Part shown: positions 18,404 to 26,517 of the stretch, piece after piece
Layout of the letters: each line of letters begins with the position of its first letter
Position numbering within the stretch: the stretch's first letter is position 1
From: JALZKA01 sp963754045
Lineage (GTDB): Bacteria; Actinomycetota; Thermoleophilia; Solirubrobacterales; 70-9
Assembly (NCBI GenBank): GCA_963754045.1
Contig: CAVWEN010000002.1
Coordinates: forward strand, 620,001-684,000
Length of the DNA: 64,000 bases
Reading direction: 5' to 3'
Made by a program: the position numbers and the translations under genes
Notes under the pieces: generated by a model
Database searches by the model: none
Told to the model about the DNA's origin: nothing
The model's input: only the letters and a program-made list of their open reading frames with translations

Positions 18404-19057
18404 GTGGGCGGCAGGGACACCGGCGGATCGGCCTTCGGGCCTCTTGGCGACGCAGAACGCCGTCGGCTCGGTCGCCTCGGCGCCGCCCTGATGATCTTTG
18501 GCTCGGTGCTCTCGCTCCCCGCGGGCCTCGTCCTCGCTCCCGCGCACCCGCTTGAGGACCACTTGATCGCAGGCGCCGGGATCGCGACTGGGTTGATGTT
18601 CTACCGGGCCCCCTGGGAGCGGATGCAGGATTGGTGGCTGCATTTGGTGCCCCTGTTCGGCACGGTCGCGATCGCCTGCGGCGTGGCGGTCTTTAGCGAC
18701 GACTACGCCTTCTATTACGTGCTCGTTGCCATCTACGCCGCCTATGCGTTGCGTGATGTCAGGGCCATGGTTGTGTACGCCACGGTGCTGATGGTCGCAT
18801 TGCTGGCGCCTCTCGTCTACGCCGAGGGCACCTTTCGCGAGCAGGCTCATCACATCCTCGTCGCGATCCCCGCATTGCTGATAGCCGCTGCGACCGTCGG
18901 ATACCTGCGTGCAACGCTCGAGAGTCGTGAGCGCCAATACCGGGAGTTCGCCGCCGAGGCAGTCGGTCTCGCGGGCCGCATCAGGCGCGGGGAGACGCTT
19001 GATCCGGATCCGACTTCCGCGGAGCTCGAGCGGGCTCTCGAAGACTTGCGCAGCTAG
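18404..19057 (+). CDS. Membrane protein with five-to-six helices and short cytoplasmic coil
   Basis: 217 residues from GTG 18404, preceded by GATACT. Hydrophobic segments run from about residue 25 to 165 in five or six helices, in pairs, including LIAGAGIATGLMFYRAPWERM. This resembles the membrane sensor part found in front of GGDEF or kinase domains. The protein ends, however, after a charged helix (ESRERQYREFAAEAV) with no effector domain. Divergent from thyX; its stop shares CTAG with the convergent VOC gene. Function unknown. Confidence 0.65.
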   Translation: MGGRDTGGSAFGPLGDAERRRLGRLGAALMIFGSVLSLPAGLVLAPAHPLEDHLIAGAGIATGLMFYRAPWERMQDWWLHLVPLFGTVAIACGVAVFSDDYAFYYVLVAIYAAYALRDVRAMVVYATVLMVALLAPLVYAEGTFREQAHHILVAIPALLIAAATVGYLRATLESRERQYREFAAEAVGLAGRIRRGETLDPDPTSAELERALEDLRS

Positions 19058-19419
19058 AGGGCAGGCGGCGGTGGCGCCGCCATCAACTCGACTCGATGAC
19101 CGCCTGGCGCAGTCGTGATGGCCCGCGGTTCGCCCCAGAGTTCGCGGGTGAGCTCAACCCCGAAACCGGCAGCGCCAAGAGCGCTCATCACGGCGTGCAG
19201 CTCAGGCGTAATCACCGCGACGTGCCCGAGTGAAGGAACGGTGGGCTCAGGCACCACGATCAGATGAATCTGGGAGCCGTCGCGCTCGGCCCAGTACACG
19301 TAACCCGCGACCTCCGCGGGCGCCTCGACGCGCCGGAATCCCAGCAGGTCCCAGAACTCGAGCGACCGCTCGACATCGGCCGCTGCGGTTTCGAGGGTCG
19401 CATGGTGGAGCGACGGCAC
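19054..19419 (-). CDS. VOC-family (glyoxalase/bleomycin-resistance-like) protein
   Basis: 121 residues, one full VOC module of paired beta-alpha-beta-beta-beta units. The first metal-ligand position is His in LHHATLE (residues 4-6), and the characteristic RSLEFWDLLGFRRVE is at 18-32. The second half has LGHVAVIT and ends with HRVELM, giving a second His/Glu pair. Members bind a divalent metal and act on small molecules; substrate cannot be inferred. It lies 9 nt upstream of nuoN on the same strand, so it is downstream of nothing else in that operon. Confidence 0.75.
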   Translation of the reverse strand: MPSLHHATLETAAADVERSLEFWDLLGFRRVEAPAEVAGYVYWAERDGSQIHLIVVPEPTVPSLGHVAVITPELHAVMSALGAAGFGVELTRELWGEPRAITTAPGGHRVELMAAPPPPAL

Positions 19420-19428
19420 CGCTCCTCT

Positions 19429-20979
19429 CTATCGGCTGATCGTCTCGCCGATTCCCGACACGAACTCAACAAGGGGGGCGGGAATGAAGCCGAAGAAGAC
19501 CGTGGCGGCCGCGGCGAGGAGCGTCAGGCCGATGATCACTGGGCAGTGGATGCCGCCGATACGTGGTCCCTCGGTCGCGACCGCGTCGGCCTCGGGGGAG
19601 CCGCCCGCCATCGCCGGCAGGATCTTGTGACCCTGTTCGGGGGTGGGGTCGGAGTGGTACGCAGGACGCATCCACACGGCTGCGATAACCCGTAGGTAGT
19701 ACGCGAGCGAAATCATCGTGCCGACCGCGATCAGCACAGCGAGCCAGGTATAGGCACCCTCCACTGCCGCCTCGATCAGGTACAGCTTGCCGATGAACCC
19801 GGCGGTTCCCGGGAGGCCCGCGAGCCCCAGCATGGCGATGGTCAACGGCCACGCCAGTTCCGGCCGGTCACGGCCAAGACCCTGTACGGCGCGGATGTCG
19901 TCGCCAAGCCCGGTCTCGCGCTCCCGGATCGTGATGACTGCGAACGCGGCGAGGTTCATGAAGGCGTAGGCGGCCAGATAGAAGAACAGCGCCTCGACAC
20001 CGGCTTCGTTCGCTGCGACGATGCCGACCAGCATGTAGCCAGCCTGCGCGACGCCGGAGTAGCCGAGCATGCGCTTGAGCGAGGACTGCGTGAGGGCGCC
20101 GACGTTTCCGACGATGATCGAGACGGCCGCCAGCGCCGCCAGCGCCGGCTGCCAGTCGTCGACGGCGGGCCCCAGGGCAACCTCGAAGAAGCGGGCGAGC
20201 ACGGCGAACGCCGCCGCCTTGGTCGCCACGGCCATGAAGCCTGTGATCGGGGTGGGCGCGCCTTGGTAGACGTCCGGGGTCCACTGGTGAAACGGCGCGA
20301 TCGAGAGCTTGAACGCGAGTCCGGTGGCGGCCAGGGCGATCCCAACGAGCACTAGCGGATCGTCGGCCAGCCCGGCGCCGATCCCACTCGCGATCTCGGC
20401 GAAGTCGGTCGAGCCCGAGCCGCCGTAGATGAAGGCCAGCCCGTAGAGCAGGGTGGCCGAGCCCAGCGAGCCGACGATGAGGTACTTGAGGCCGGCCTCA
20501 AGTGACTGCGGGCGGCGCAGCGCCGAGCCACACAGCACGTAGAGCGGAATCGACAGCAGCTCGAGCGCGACGAAGAAGATCACGAGGTTCTGCGCCATCG
20601 CCAGCATGGTCATGCCGAGCACCGTGGCGATCAAAAGGCCCTGGAACTCGCCGTGCCCGGCTGGCCCGGCCGCATTGTCGGCGGCCTCCTCGCGCCAGCT
20701 CAGCGGGATCGTGAACGCCGCACACCCGACCGCGATCAGCGACGCGACGACAGCGAGCTCGTCCAATCGAAGGGCGCCGCTCACCAGCTCCTTGTCCTCG
20801 CCAAACTGCCAGATCAACAGGCCGGCCGTGGCGCCCAGGGTGGCGAAGCTAAACAGCGAGACGGTCGCGCGCTGCGCTCGGCCGATCAGGCCGCTCAGCA
20901 ACACGAGCACCAGCCCCGCGGTCAGCGCGATGATCGGCGAGAGGCCGGCGTAGTCGATATCGGGAGCTTCGAAGGTCAC
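19429..20979 (-). CDS. nuoN: NADH-quinone oxidoreductase subunit N
   Basis: 516 residues with about 14 transmembrane helices, homologous to Mrp antiporter subunits. Characteristic proton-channel segments: FFVALELLSIPLYVLC with the conserved Glu, and KLSIAPFHQWTPDVYQGAP with conserved Lys, followed by TKAAAFAVLARF. It forms part of the proton-pumping membrane arm of complex I. It starts at GTG 20979 and overlaps the nuoM stop by 4 nt. It is the last gene of the nuoJKLMN block. Confidence 0.95.
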   Translation of the reverse strand: MTFEAPDIDYAGLSPIIALTAGLVLVLLSGLIGRAQRATVSLFSFATLGATAGLLIWQFGEDKELVSGALRLDELAVVASLIAVGCAAFTIPLSWREEAADNAAGPAGHGEFQGLLIATVLGMTMLAMAQNLVIFFVALELLSIPLYVLCGSALRRPQSLEAGLKYLIVGSLGSATLLYGLAFIYGGSGSTDFAEIASGIGAGLADDPLVLVGIALAATGLAFKLSIAPFHQWTPDVYQGAPTPITGFMAVATKAAAFAVLARFFEVALGPAVDDWQPALAALAAVSIIVGNVGALTQSSLKRMLGYSGVAQAGYMLVGIVAANEAGVEALFFYLAAYAFMNLAAFAVITIRERETGLGDDIRAVQGLGRDRPELAWPLTIAMLGLAGLPGTAGFIGKLYLIEAAVEGAYTWLAVLIAVGTMISLAYYLRVIAAVWMRPAYHSDPTPEQGHKILPAMAGGSPEADAVATEGPRIGGIHCPVIIGLTLLAAAATVFFGFIPAPLVEFVSGIGETISR

Positions 20980-22451
20980 GGCAGCTCGGACCCCTCCTGC
21001 GCAGGAGCCACCGCGCCGATCTTGTCCTGCACCGAGGCCTCGCCGCGCTCCAGGATCAGACCCGGCCAGAGGGCGAGAGCGACAATTACTGCGACCAGCG
21101 GCGCCAGCACCGCGCCATCGCGCAGGGAGATTTCACGCGAGACCTTGCCCGCCGGTAGCCGGTTGTGCATCGAGCGTTGGTAGAGGCGCAGGGCGTAGAA
21201 GGCCGCCATCACCACGCCCGCCATCGCGACCACGACGTACACCGGGTACTCATCGAAGAGCCCGTTCAAGATGTAGAACTCGCCGATGAAGTTGGCCGTT
21301 CCCGGCATCGCCAGGGTCGCCAGGGTCACGACCAGGAACAGGCCCGCCAGTACGGGAGCGCACATCGCCCCACCGCCCATCTCGCGCAGATCCTCGGTGC
21401 CGTAGCGCTCGGCCAGGAGCGCGATGACGAAGAACATCGGCACCGCCACGAGCGCGTGGTTGACCGACTGCAGCACCGCGCCATCGGCGCCGTCGGGTGT
21501 GAGCGCGAAGACCCCAAGCGTGATGAACCCGAGCTGGGCGATCGACGAGTAGCCGGCGATGAGCCGCACGTTCGTCTGGGAGAAGGCCATGACGGATCCG
21601 TAGAGGATCGAGGCGGTTGCGATCACCAGGATCAGCTCCTGGAATTGGAGGGTGGCGTCGGGGAAGATCGGCAGCACGACTCGCAAAAAGCCGTAGATGG
21701 CGACCTTCGAAAGCACGCCGGAGAGCAACGCCAGGACCGGCAGGGGGGCGGCGCGATATGCGTCGGGCATCCAACCGTGCAGTGGGAAGGTGGGCATCTT
21801 GACCAGGAACGCCGCGGCAAAGAAGCAGAAAATCCAGTCCTGGCTGCCCTCGCCGAGCGGGCTCGTTCGCAGCTCGGCGATCGAGAAGGTGATCTGGCCC
21901 CCATCGGCCGCCAGGACTGCAGTGGCGATCGCCCCGACAAGCATCAGCAGTGAGCCGATCAGGGTGTAGACCATCATCTTGATCGTCGCCGGAACCCGGC
22001 TGCCGCTGCCGTACGCGCCGATCATGAAGAAGAACGGCACCAGCATCAGGTCGAAGAAGAGAACAAAGAGCAACAGATCCTGGGCGAGAAACGCGCCGAG
22101 CACGGCGAACTCGCCGATTCCCAGCATCAGGAAGAAGTTCTTCGGTCGGTCGGGCTGGCGGGTCGCCGCCCACGCGAAGCAGGCTGCCCACAGCAGCGCG
22201 GTGACGGCGACGAGGAAGAGGCTGATCCCGTCGATGCCAAGCTGGTAGCGCACTCCGAGTTCGGAGATCCAGGCCTCGTCGACCGCATGCTGCAGGCCGG
22301 GAACACCGGCGTCGAAGTCGACGATCAGCGCGATCGCCAGCCCAAGCGTCCCCAGCGAGCCGGTGAGCGAGATTGGCGCCGCCGCCCGGCTCGGCGCGAT
22401 CGCGACCAGCACGGCGACGGCCAGCGGCAGCCACAGGATCACATTGAGCAT
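20976..22451 (-). CDS. nuoM: NADH-quinone oxidoreductase subunit M
   Basis: 491 residues, about 14 membrane helices. Signature segments: FLVAVTALLWAACFAW, FVLFFDLMLVPFFFMIGAYG with the conserved Glu region replaced by Asp in FFDLML, KMPTFPLHGWMPDAYRAAP, and YSSIAQLGFITLGVF. It is the middle antiporter-like subunit of the complex I membrane arm. Its ATG overlaps the nuoL stop by one base (TGATG). The conserved TM5 carboxylate is usually Glu; the Asp here should be checked by alignment. Confidence 0.95.
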   Translation of the reverse strand: MLNVILWLPLAVAVLVAIAPSRAAAPISLTGSLGTLGLAIALIVDFDAGVPGLQHAVDEAWISELGVRYQLGIDGISLFLVAVTALLWAACFAWAATRQPDRPKNFFLMLGIGEFAVLGAFLAQDLLLFVLFFDLMLVPFFFMIGAYGSGSRVPATIKMMVYTLIGSLLMLVGAIATAVLAADGGQITFSIAELRTSPLGEGSQDWIFCFFAAAFLVKMPTFPLHGWMPDAYRAAPLPVLALLSGVLSKVAIYGFLRVVLPIFPDATLQFQELILVIATASILYGSVMAFSQTNVRLIAGYSSIAQLGFITLGVFALTPDGADGAVLQSVNHALVAVPMFFVIALLAERYGTEDLREMGGGAMCAPVLAGLFLVVTLATLAMPGTANFIGEFYILNGLFDEYPVYVVVAMAGVVMAAFYALRLYQRSMHNRLPAGKVSREISLRDGAVLAPLVAVIVALALWPGLILERGEASVQDKIGAVAPAQEGSELP

Positions 22452-24460
22452 CAGCTGCTGACCACCAAGAAATAGAGGGCCAGGGCGGCGAAGCCGCCGA
22501 TCACGAGTAGCGCGTAAGCCCGAACGAAACCGGACTGTGCGCCGCGTACCAACACGCCGACCTCACGAACGACGCCCACCGTGGTGTTCACCAAGCCGTT
22601 GACGACGACCCGCTCGATCGTGTCGTTCGCGAAGCGGCCGAGGCGGATCACGGGGCGGTAGACCACGGCGTCGATCAGCTCGTCGAAGTACCACTTGTTC
22701 TCCAGGAAGTCGTGGACCGGGCGCATCCGGTCGCGGAGGCGCAGCGTGACGCCGGGACGCGCGACGTAGCAGAAATAGGCCAGGGCGATCCCGGCGAAGG
22801 CCACCAATCCGCCGACCAGCAAGCCGAGGTATGCGGCGCCCTCGGAGGGGTGGACGTGGAACAGCGCCGACTCCTCGAACGTGCCCTCGAGGAAGTGCTC
22901 CATCGCGGCGGTAACTCCGGGGATCTGCAATACGCCGGCGCTGAGGGCCAGGAAGCCCAGGGTGCCCATCGCGATTCGCATCGACAGGGAGCGCTCCGCG
23001 ATGTGATGATCGGGGCCGGGAAAACCGACGTCGGTGTCCTCGACCTCGCCCGTGGCCGGGTTGCGGTGCTCCTCGGCGTGGCGCAGGTGTCCGCCCTCGA
23101 GTTCCCTGGCCTCCGCACACGGCTCACCGGTGACCACCCTGAAGCCGATCCGAAACGAATAGAAGGCGGTGAGGAAGGCGGCCAAATACCCGCCGATCAC
23201 GAAGATCCAGTACATCCCGCCGCGCTCAGCGGCGAACACGAGGATCTCGTCCTTGGAGAAGAAGCCGGAGGTGCCAGGGAAGCCCGCCAGCGCAAGGGCG
23301 CCGATGATCAGGAGCAGCGATGTGAACGGCATCGCGCGCCGGAACCCTGACATCTCGTCGATGTTTTGTCGGGCCGCCATCGCGCCGATGATCGAGCCGG
23401 CCGCCATGAAGAGCAGCGCCTTGAAGAAGGCGTGCGTCATCAGGTGGAAGATCCCCGCCGTGTAGGCCCCGATCGAGACGCCGACGATCATGTAGCCGAT
23501 CTGGCTCATCGTCGAGTAGGCGATGATCCGCTTCAGGTCGGTGACGACGAGGGCGATGGTGGCGGCCATGATCAGGGTGGCGAGGCCGACGAAGGCGGCG
23601 ATGTCGGCTGCCGTCGGTGCCAGCTCGAAGAACGGGTGGGCACGCGCGATCAGGTAAACGCCGGCGGTCACCATCGTCGCCGCATGGATCAGGGCCGAAA
23701 CCGGGGTGGGCCCCTCCATCGCGTCCGGGAGCCAGGTATGGAGCGGTAGCTGGGCCGACTTCGCGAACGCACCCAGGCACAAGAGGAGGCAGATCGCCAC
23801 GATCGCGCCGTCGTTCGTGCCGAATGCCTCGGGCGCCGCCTCGAAGGCGTCGAGGTACTGGAACGTCCCCAGCTCCTGAAAGATCAGGAAGGCGGCCAGC
23901 ACCAGCCCCACGTCGCCGAGGACGTTGATCACGAAAGCCTTCATCCCCGCCTTGGTCGCCGTGCCGCGCCGGTACCAGAACGAGATCAGTGCGTATGAGG
24001 CGAAGCCGACGAACGCCCAGCCGACGGTGAGCAGCACGAAGTTGCCCGCCAGGATCAGGACCAGCATCGAAAAGACAAAGAAGTTCAGCAGCGCGAAGAA
24101 GCGCCGGTAGCCCTGGTCGGAGACGAGGTAGGAGACCGAGTAGAGGTGGATCAGGGTCGAGACGCCGGTCACCACCAGGCACATGACGACCGAAAGCGGG
24201 TCGACGAGAATTCCGAGGTCGATGTCGAGACCGGCCGCGGTCGCGTAGTCCCACAGCGCCGAGGTGAGCTGGCGCTCCTCGGCGGGCTGGTCGAGCAACA
24301 TCGCGAAGGCGCCCAGCGCCGAGAGGAACGCGGCGGCGATCGCCGCGGTGCCGATCCAGCCCGCGGTGCGGCCCGGCAGGGCGCGCCAGCCGAACGCGAT
24401 CACCAGCGAGCCCGCGAGAGGGAAGGCGAGGATCAGCCAGCCGTAAACGGTCGCGTCCAT
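22451..24460 (-). CDS. nuoL: NADH-quinone oxidoreductase subunit L
   Basis: 669 residues, about 16 membrane helices plus the long lateral helix region near the C-terminus. Motifs: LLTVGWAFVGFASYALISFW, KSAQLPLHTWLPDAMEGPTPVSALIHAATMV (shown in part here; the core is PLHTWLPDAMEGPTP), and IIAYSTMSQIGYM. It is the distal antiporter-like subunit that couples quinone reduction to proton pumping. The gap to nuoK is 4 nt. A hydrophilic stretch near residue 440-490 (EARELEGGHLRHAEEHR) is an insertion seen in some actinobacterial NuoL. Confidence 0.96.
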   Translation of the reverse strand: MDATVYGWLILAFPLAGSLVIAFGWRALPGRTAGWIGTAAIAAAFLSALGAFAMLLDQPAEERQLTSALWDYATAAGLDIDLGILVDPLSVVMCLVVTGVSTLIHLYSVSYLVSDQGYRRFFALLNFFVFSMLVLILAGNFVLLTVGWAFVGFASYALISFWYRRGTATKAGMKAFVINVLGDVGLVLAAFLIFQELGTFQYLDAFEAAPEAFGTNDGAIVAICLLLCLGAFAKSAQLPLHTWLPDAMEGPTPVSALIHAATMVTAGVYLIARAHPFFELAPTAADIAAFVGLATLIMAATIALVVTDLKRIIAYSTMSQIGYMIVGVSIGAYTAGIFHLMTHAFFKALLFMAAGSIIGAMAARQNIDEMSGFRRAMPFTSLLLIIGALALAGFPGTSGFFSKDEILVFAAERGGMYWIFVIGGYLAAFLTAFYSFRIGFRVVTGEPCAEARELEGGHLRHAEEHRNPATGEVEDTDVGFPGPDHHIAERSLSMRIAMGTLGFLALSAGVLQIPGVTAAMEHFLEGTFEESALFHVHPSEGAAYLGLLVGGLVAFAGIALAYFCYVARPGVTLRLRDRMRPVHDFLENKWYFDELIDAVVYRPVIRLGRFANDTIERVVVNGLVNTTVGVVREVGVLVRGAQSGFVRAYALLVIGGFAALALYFLVVSS

Positions 24461-24464
24461 CGGC

Positions 24465-24764
24465 TCAGCCCCGCAATCCGCGCAACTCGTCGACGTTCAG
24501 CGGCAAACGGCGGCGGAACATCGCGACGATCAGGCCCAAGCCGACGACCACCTCGCAGGCGGCGACGACCATCACCACGAGCGCGAAGACGTGCCCGTCT
24601 TCGTTGCCGTTGGCGCGGGCGAAGGCGATCAGCGCGAGGTTGCCCGCGTTCAGCATCAGTTCGAGGCAGAGCAAAACCACCAGCGGACTGCGCCGCAGTA
24701 GGACGCCGCCCGCGCCAACCGCGAAGAGGAGAGCGGAGAGAACGAGGTACCACTCGATCGCCAT
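24465..24764 (-). CDS. nuoK: NADH-quinone oxidoreductase subunit K
   Basis: 99 residues, the normal NuoK size, with three membrane helices. Contains LLCLELMLNAGNLALIAFA (conserved buried Glu in helix 2) and VMVVAACEVVVGLGLI (second conserved Glu in helix 3), both needed for proton transfer in the E-channel. Start overlaps nuoJ stop as TGATG. Confidence 0.96.
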   Translation of the reverse strand: MAIEWYLVLSALLFAVGAGGVLLRRSPLVVLLCLELMLNAGNLALIAFARANGNEDGHVFALVVMVVAACEVVVGLGLIVAMFRRRLPLNVDELRGLRG

Positions 24765-25297
24765 CAGCCCTCCTCGACCACGATCGGCGGTTCCGCCTTC
24801 CGCTTGCCGGCGAGCACGACGGCGCCGACCGCTGCGATCAGAAGCAGGATCGACGCGGCTTCGAACGCGACGAGAAAGCGCTCGAGCATCAACTCGCCGA
24901 TCGACTCGGGCGAGCCAAAGCCCAGTGGGATCGTGGGCCCGTCGCTCCCGAGCGAGGCGAGCGAGGTGCCGAGCAGGGCGATCGATAGTTCGATGAAGAG
25001 CGCACCCGCCAAGACCGGACCGAGAAACCGCTGGCCGGGGATCGGCTCGAACTCAGGCTCGGAGACCCCGCCGACATACGCGGCGACGAACACGTAGAGC
25101 ACCATCACGGCGCCCGCATATACGACCACCTGGGCCGCCGCTATGAACTCGGCATGCAACATCAGGAAGAGTCCAGCGAGCGCGACGAGGTGGACGACCA
25201 GTGCGAGCACGCTGTAGAACGGATTGCGAAGCGCGACGACGGCGACCGCCCCACCCAAAGCGCCGATCGCACCGGCAAAAAACGCGACCTCTTCCAT
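24764..25297 (-). CDS. nuoJ: NADH-quinone oxidoreductase subunit J
   Basis: 177 residues with five membrane helices. Contains RNPFYSVLALVVHLVALA and AAQVVVYAGAVMVLYVFVAAY, the conserved helix 3 whose pi-bulge rotates during complex I turnover. First gene of the nuoJKLMN block. The gap to the upstream alpha/beta hydrolase stop is only 36 nt, so this half of complex I either has a promoter inside the hydrolase or is transcribed with the island genes. nuoA-I lie about 9.7 kb upstream. Confidence 0.94.
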   Translation of the reverse strand: MEEVAFFAGAIGALGGAVAVVALRNPFYSVLALVVHLVALAGLFLMLHAEFIAAAQVVVYAGAVMVLYVFVAAYVGGVSEPEFEPIPGQRFLGPVLAGALFIELSIALLGTSLASLGSDGPTIPLGFGSPESIGELMLERFLVAFEAASILLLIAAVGAVVLAGKRKAEPPIVVEEG

Positions 25298-25333
25298 CGC
25301 GCCGCATCCTATTCGCGAGGCACCTGTCGAGGG

Positions 25334-26248
25334 TCAGCGCGCAAACGCCGCGATCGCGTCCACGACGCGCTCGGGGCACTCGATCTGCGGTGTATGGCCG
25401 ACGCCCTCGAGCATCTCGATCCGGGCGTGGGGGAGCATCTCCTGTAGCTCAGCCGCACCGGCGGGCATGCAGAGGCGGTCACGGTCGCCCCAGAGCACGG
25501 TCACGGGAGCGTGGATCTTCTTCGGGTCGAACGGATCAACGAGTCCGGGCCGGAGGCGTTTGGCGTAGTCGATCCGGGTGCGGATAACGCTGCGGTCGGC
25601 GGTGAAGCGTGTGAAGCGGTTGACGACCGCCTGCTCGACCGCGGCAGGCTGACCGAACGCGAGGCGCCGGTAGAGATTGCCGGCGACGCCGCGGATCACG
25701 CCCGCCGGCACGGGTGCGCCGCGCATGCCGATGATCTGTGAGACGGCGGGGATCCGGTCGACGGCAAAGAACGCGGGCGCCATCTTGATCCCGGCGGGGC
25801 CGATCGGTACCACGCCGGCGATGGGCAGCTCGTCTCGCTCGGCCAGACGCAGAGCCGTCCACCCCCCCAGCGAGTTGCCGGCCACTACGACCGGGCCGTC
25901 GGCCCGCTCGGCCGCGCGCAGCACGGCACGCGCGCCGAAGTCCACGAGCTGCTCGAGCACGTCGCGATCCGGATCGAGGGGAGGTGCGACGCCGAACCCC
26001 GGCTGGTCGTAGGCGATCGCGGGGAGGCGCTGCGCAGCCAGAAGGTCGAGGACCTCGAGCCAGGTGTCCGCATTGTCGAGCCACCCGTGCAGGAGAACCG
26101 TGGGGTGGCCTTCGCCGTTCGCCCACACCGCTCGGGTGGGGACGCCACCAACGACCACCCGGCTTCGTCGAAGACGGTTGATCGGCTCCGCGGCGGGCGT
26201 AGCTGCGCGCGGCTCGCCTGTGTCGCCGAGCCTGATCGCGGGCGTCAT
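25334..26248 (-). CDS. Alpha/beta hydrolase
   Basis: 304 residues. The HGW oxyanion segment (VLLHGWLDNADTW) is near residue 54, the nucleophile elbow GNSLGGWTAL near 124, an acidic residue in WGDRDRLC near 252, and catalytic His in GVGHTPQIE near 281. This is a complete Ser-Asp-His triad of the epoxide hydrolase/haloperoxidase-like group; the substrate is unknown. The first 30 residues are polar and poorly conserved-looking, so the true start may be internal. It sits between the tandem palindromic repeats and nuoJ. Confidence 0.85.
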   Translation of the reverse strand: MTPAIRLGDTGEPRAATPAAEPINRLRRSRVVVGGVPTRAVWANGEGHPTVLLHGWLDNADTWLEVLDLLAAQRLPAIAYDQPGFGVAPPLDPDRDVLEQLVDFGARAVLRAAERADGPVVVAGNSLGGWTALRLAERDELPIAGVVPIGPAGIKMAPAFFAVDRIPAVSQIIGMRGAPVPAGVIRGVAGNLYRRLAFGQPAAVEQAVVNRFTRFTADRSVIRTRIDYAKRLRPGLVDPFDPKKIHAPVTVLWGDRDRLCMPAGAAELQEMLPHARIEMLEGVGHTPQIECPERVVDAIAAFAR

Positions 26249-26344
26249 CTCGACCGGCCGCCTGGCGGGCTGGCGAATGTGCGCTTGCGACGACCCCTGC
26301 TCATCGAATACCGCACGCTACCCGGCGCGGGCCATCGCCCACCG

Positions 26345-26395
26345 CCCAGGTGACACGCCTGGTTGTCCCACAGGGCGGGTTGAGCGTGCCACCTG
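26345..26395. repeat. Palindromic repeat, copy 1 (51 bp)
   Basis: Identical over 51 bp to 26416-26466. Arms CAGGTGACACGC (26347-26358) and GCGTGCCACCTG (26384-26395) are inverted repeats with one mismatch, around a 25-nt spacer. The mismatch becomes a G-U pair on the minus-strand RNA, so the hairpin is strongest in the direction of the flanking genes. It lies between two minus-strand hydrolase genes. A third, diverged copy is inside nuoG (37013-37061). Confidence 0.85.
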
Positions 26396-26415
26396 AATGG
26401 GGCGCCGCCGACATC

Positions 26416-26466
26416 CCCAGGTGACACGCCTGGTTGTCCCACAGGGCGGGTTGAGCGTGCCACCTG
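26416..26466. repeat. Palindromic repeat, copy 2 (51 bp)
   Basis: Second identical copy, 71 bp downstream of the first in direct orientation; the 20 bases between them are unique. Same arms and 25-nt spacer. Its near end is 52 nt beyond the stop of the esterase gene at 26518, where transcribed hairpins could act as 3'-end stabilisers or terminators, as REP elements do. Confidence 0.85.
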
Positions 26467-26517
26467 GCCGGAGGCGCTCCTCGTGCGGTGGCCCGTGACC
26501 TGGCGGAGCGCCTCACG

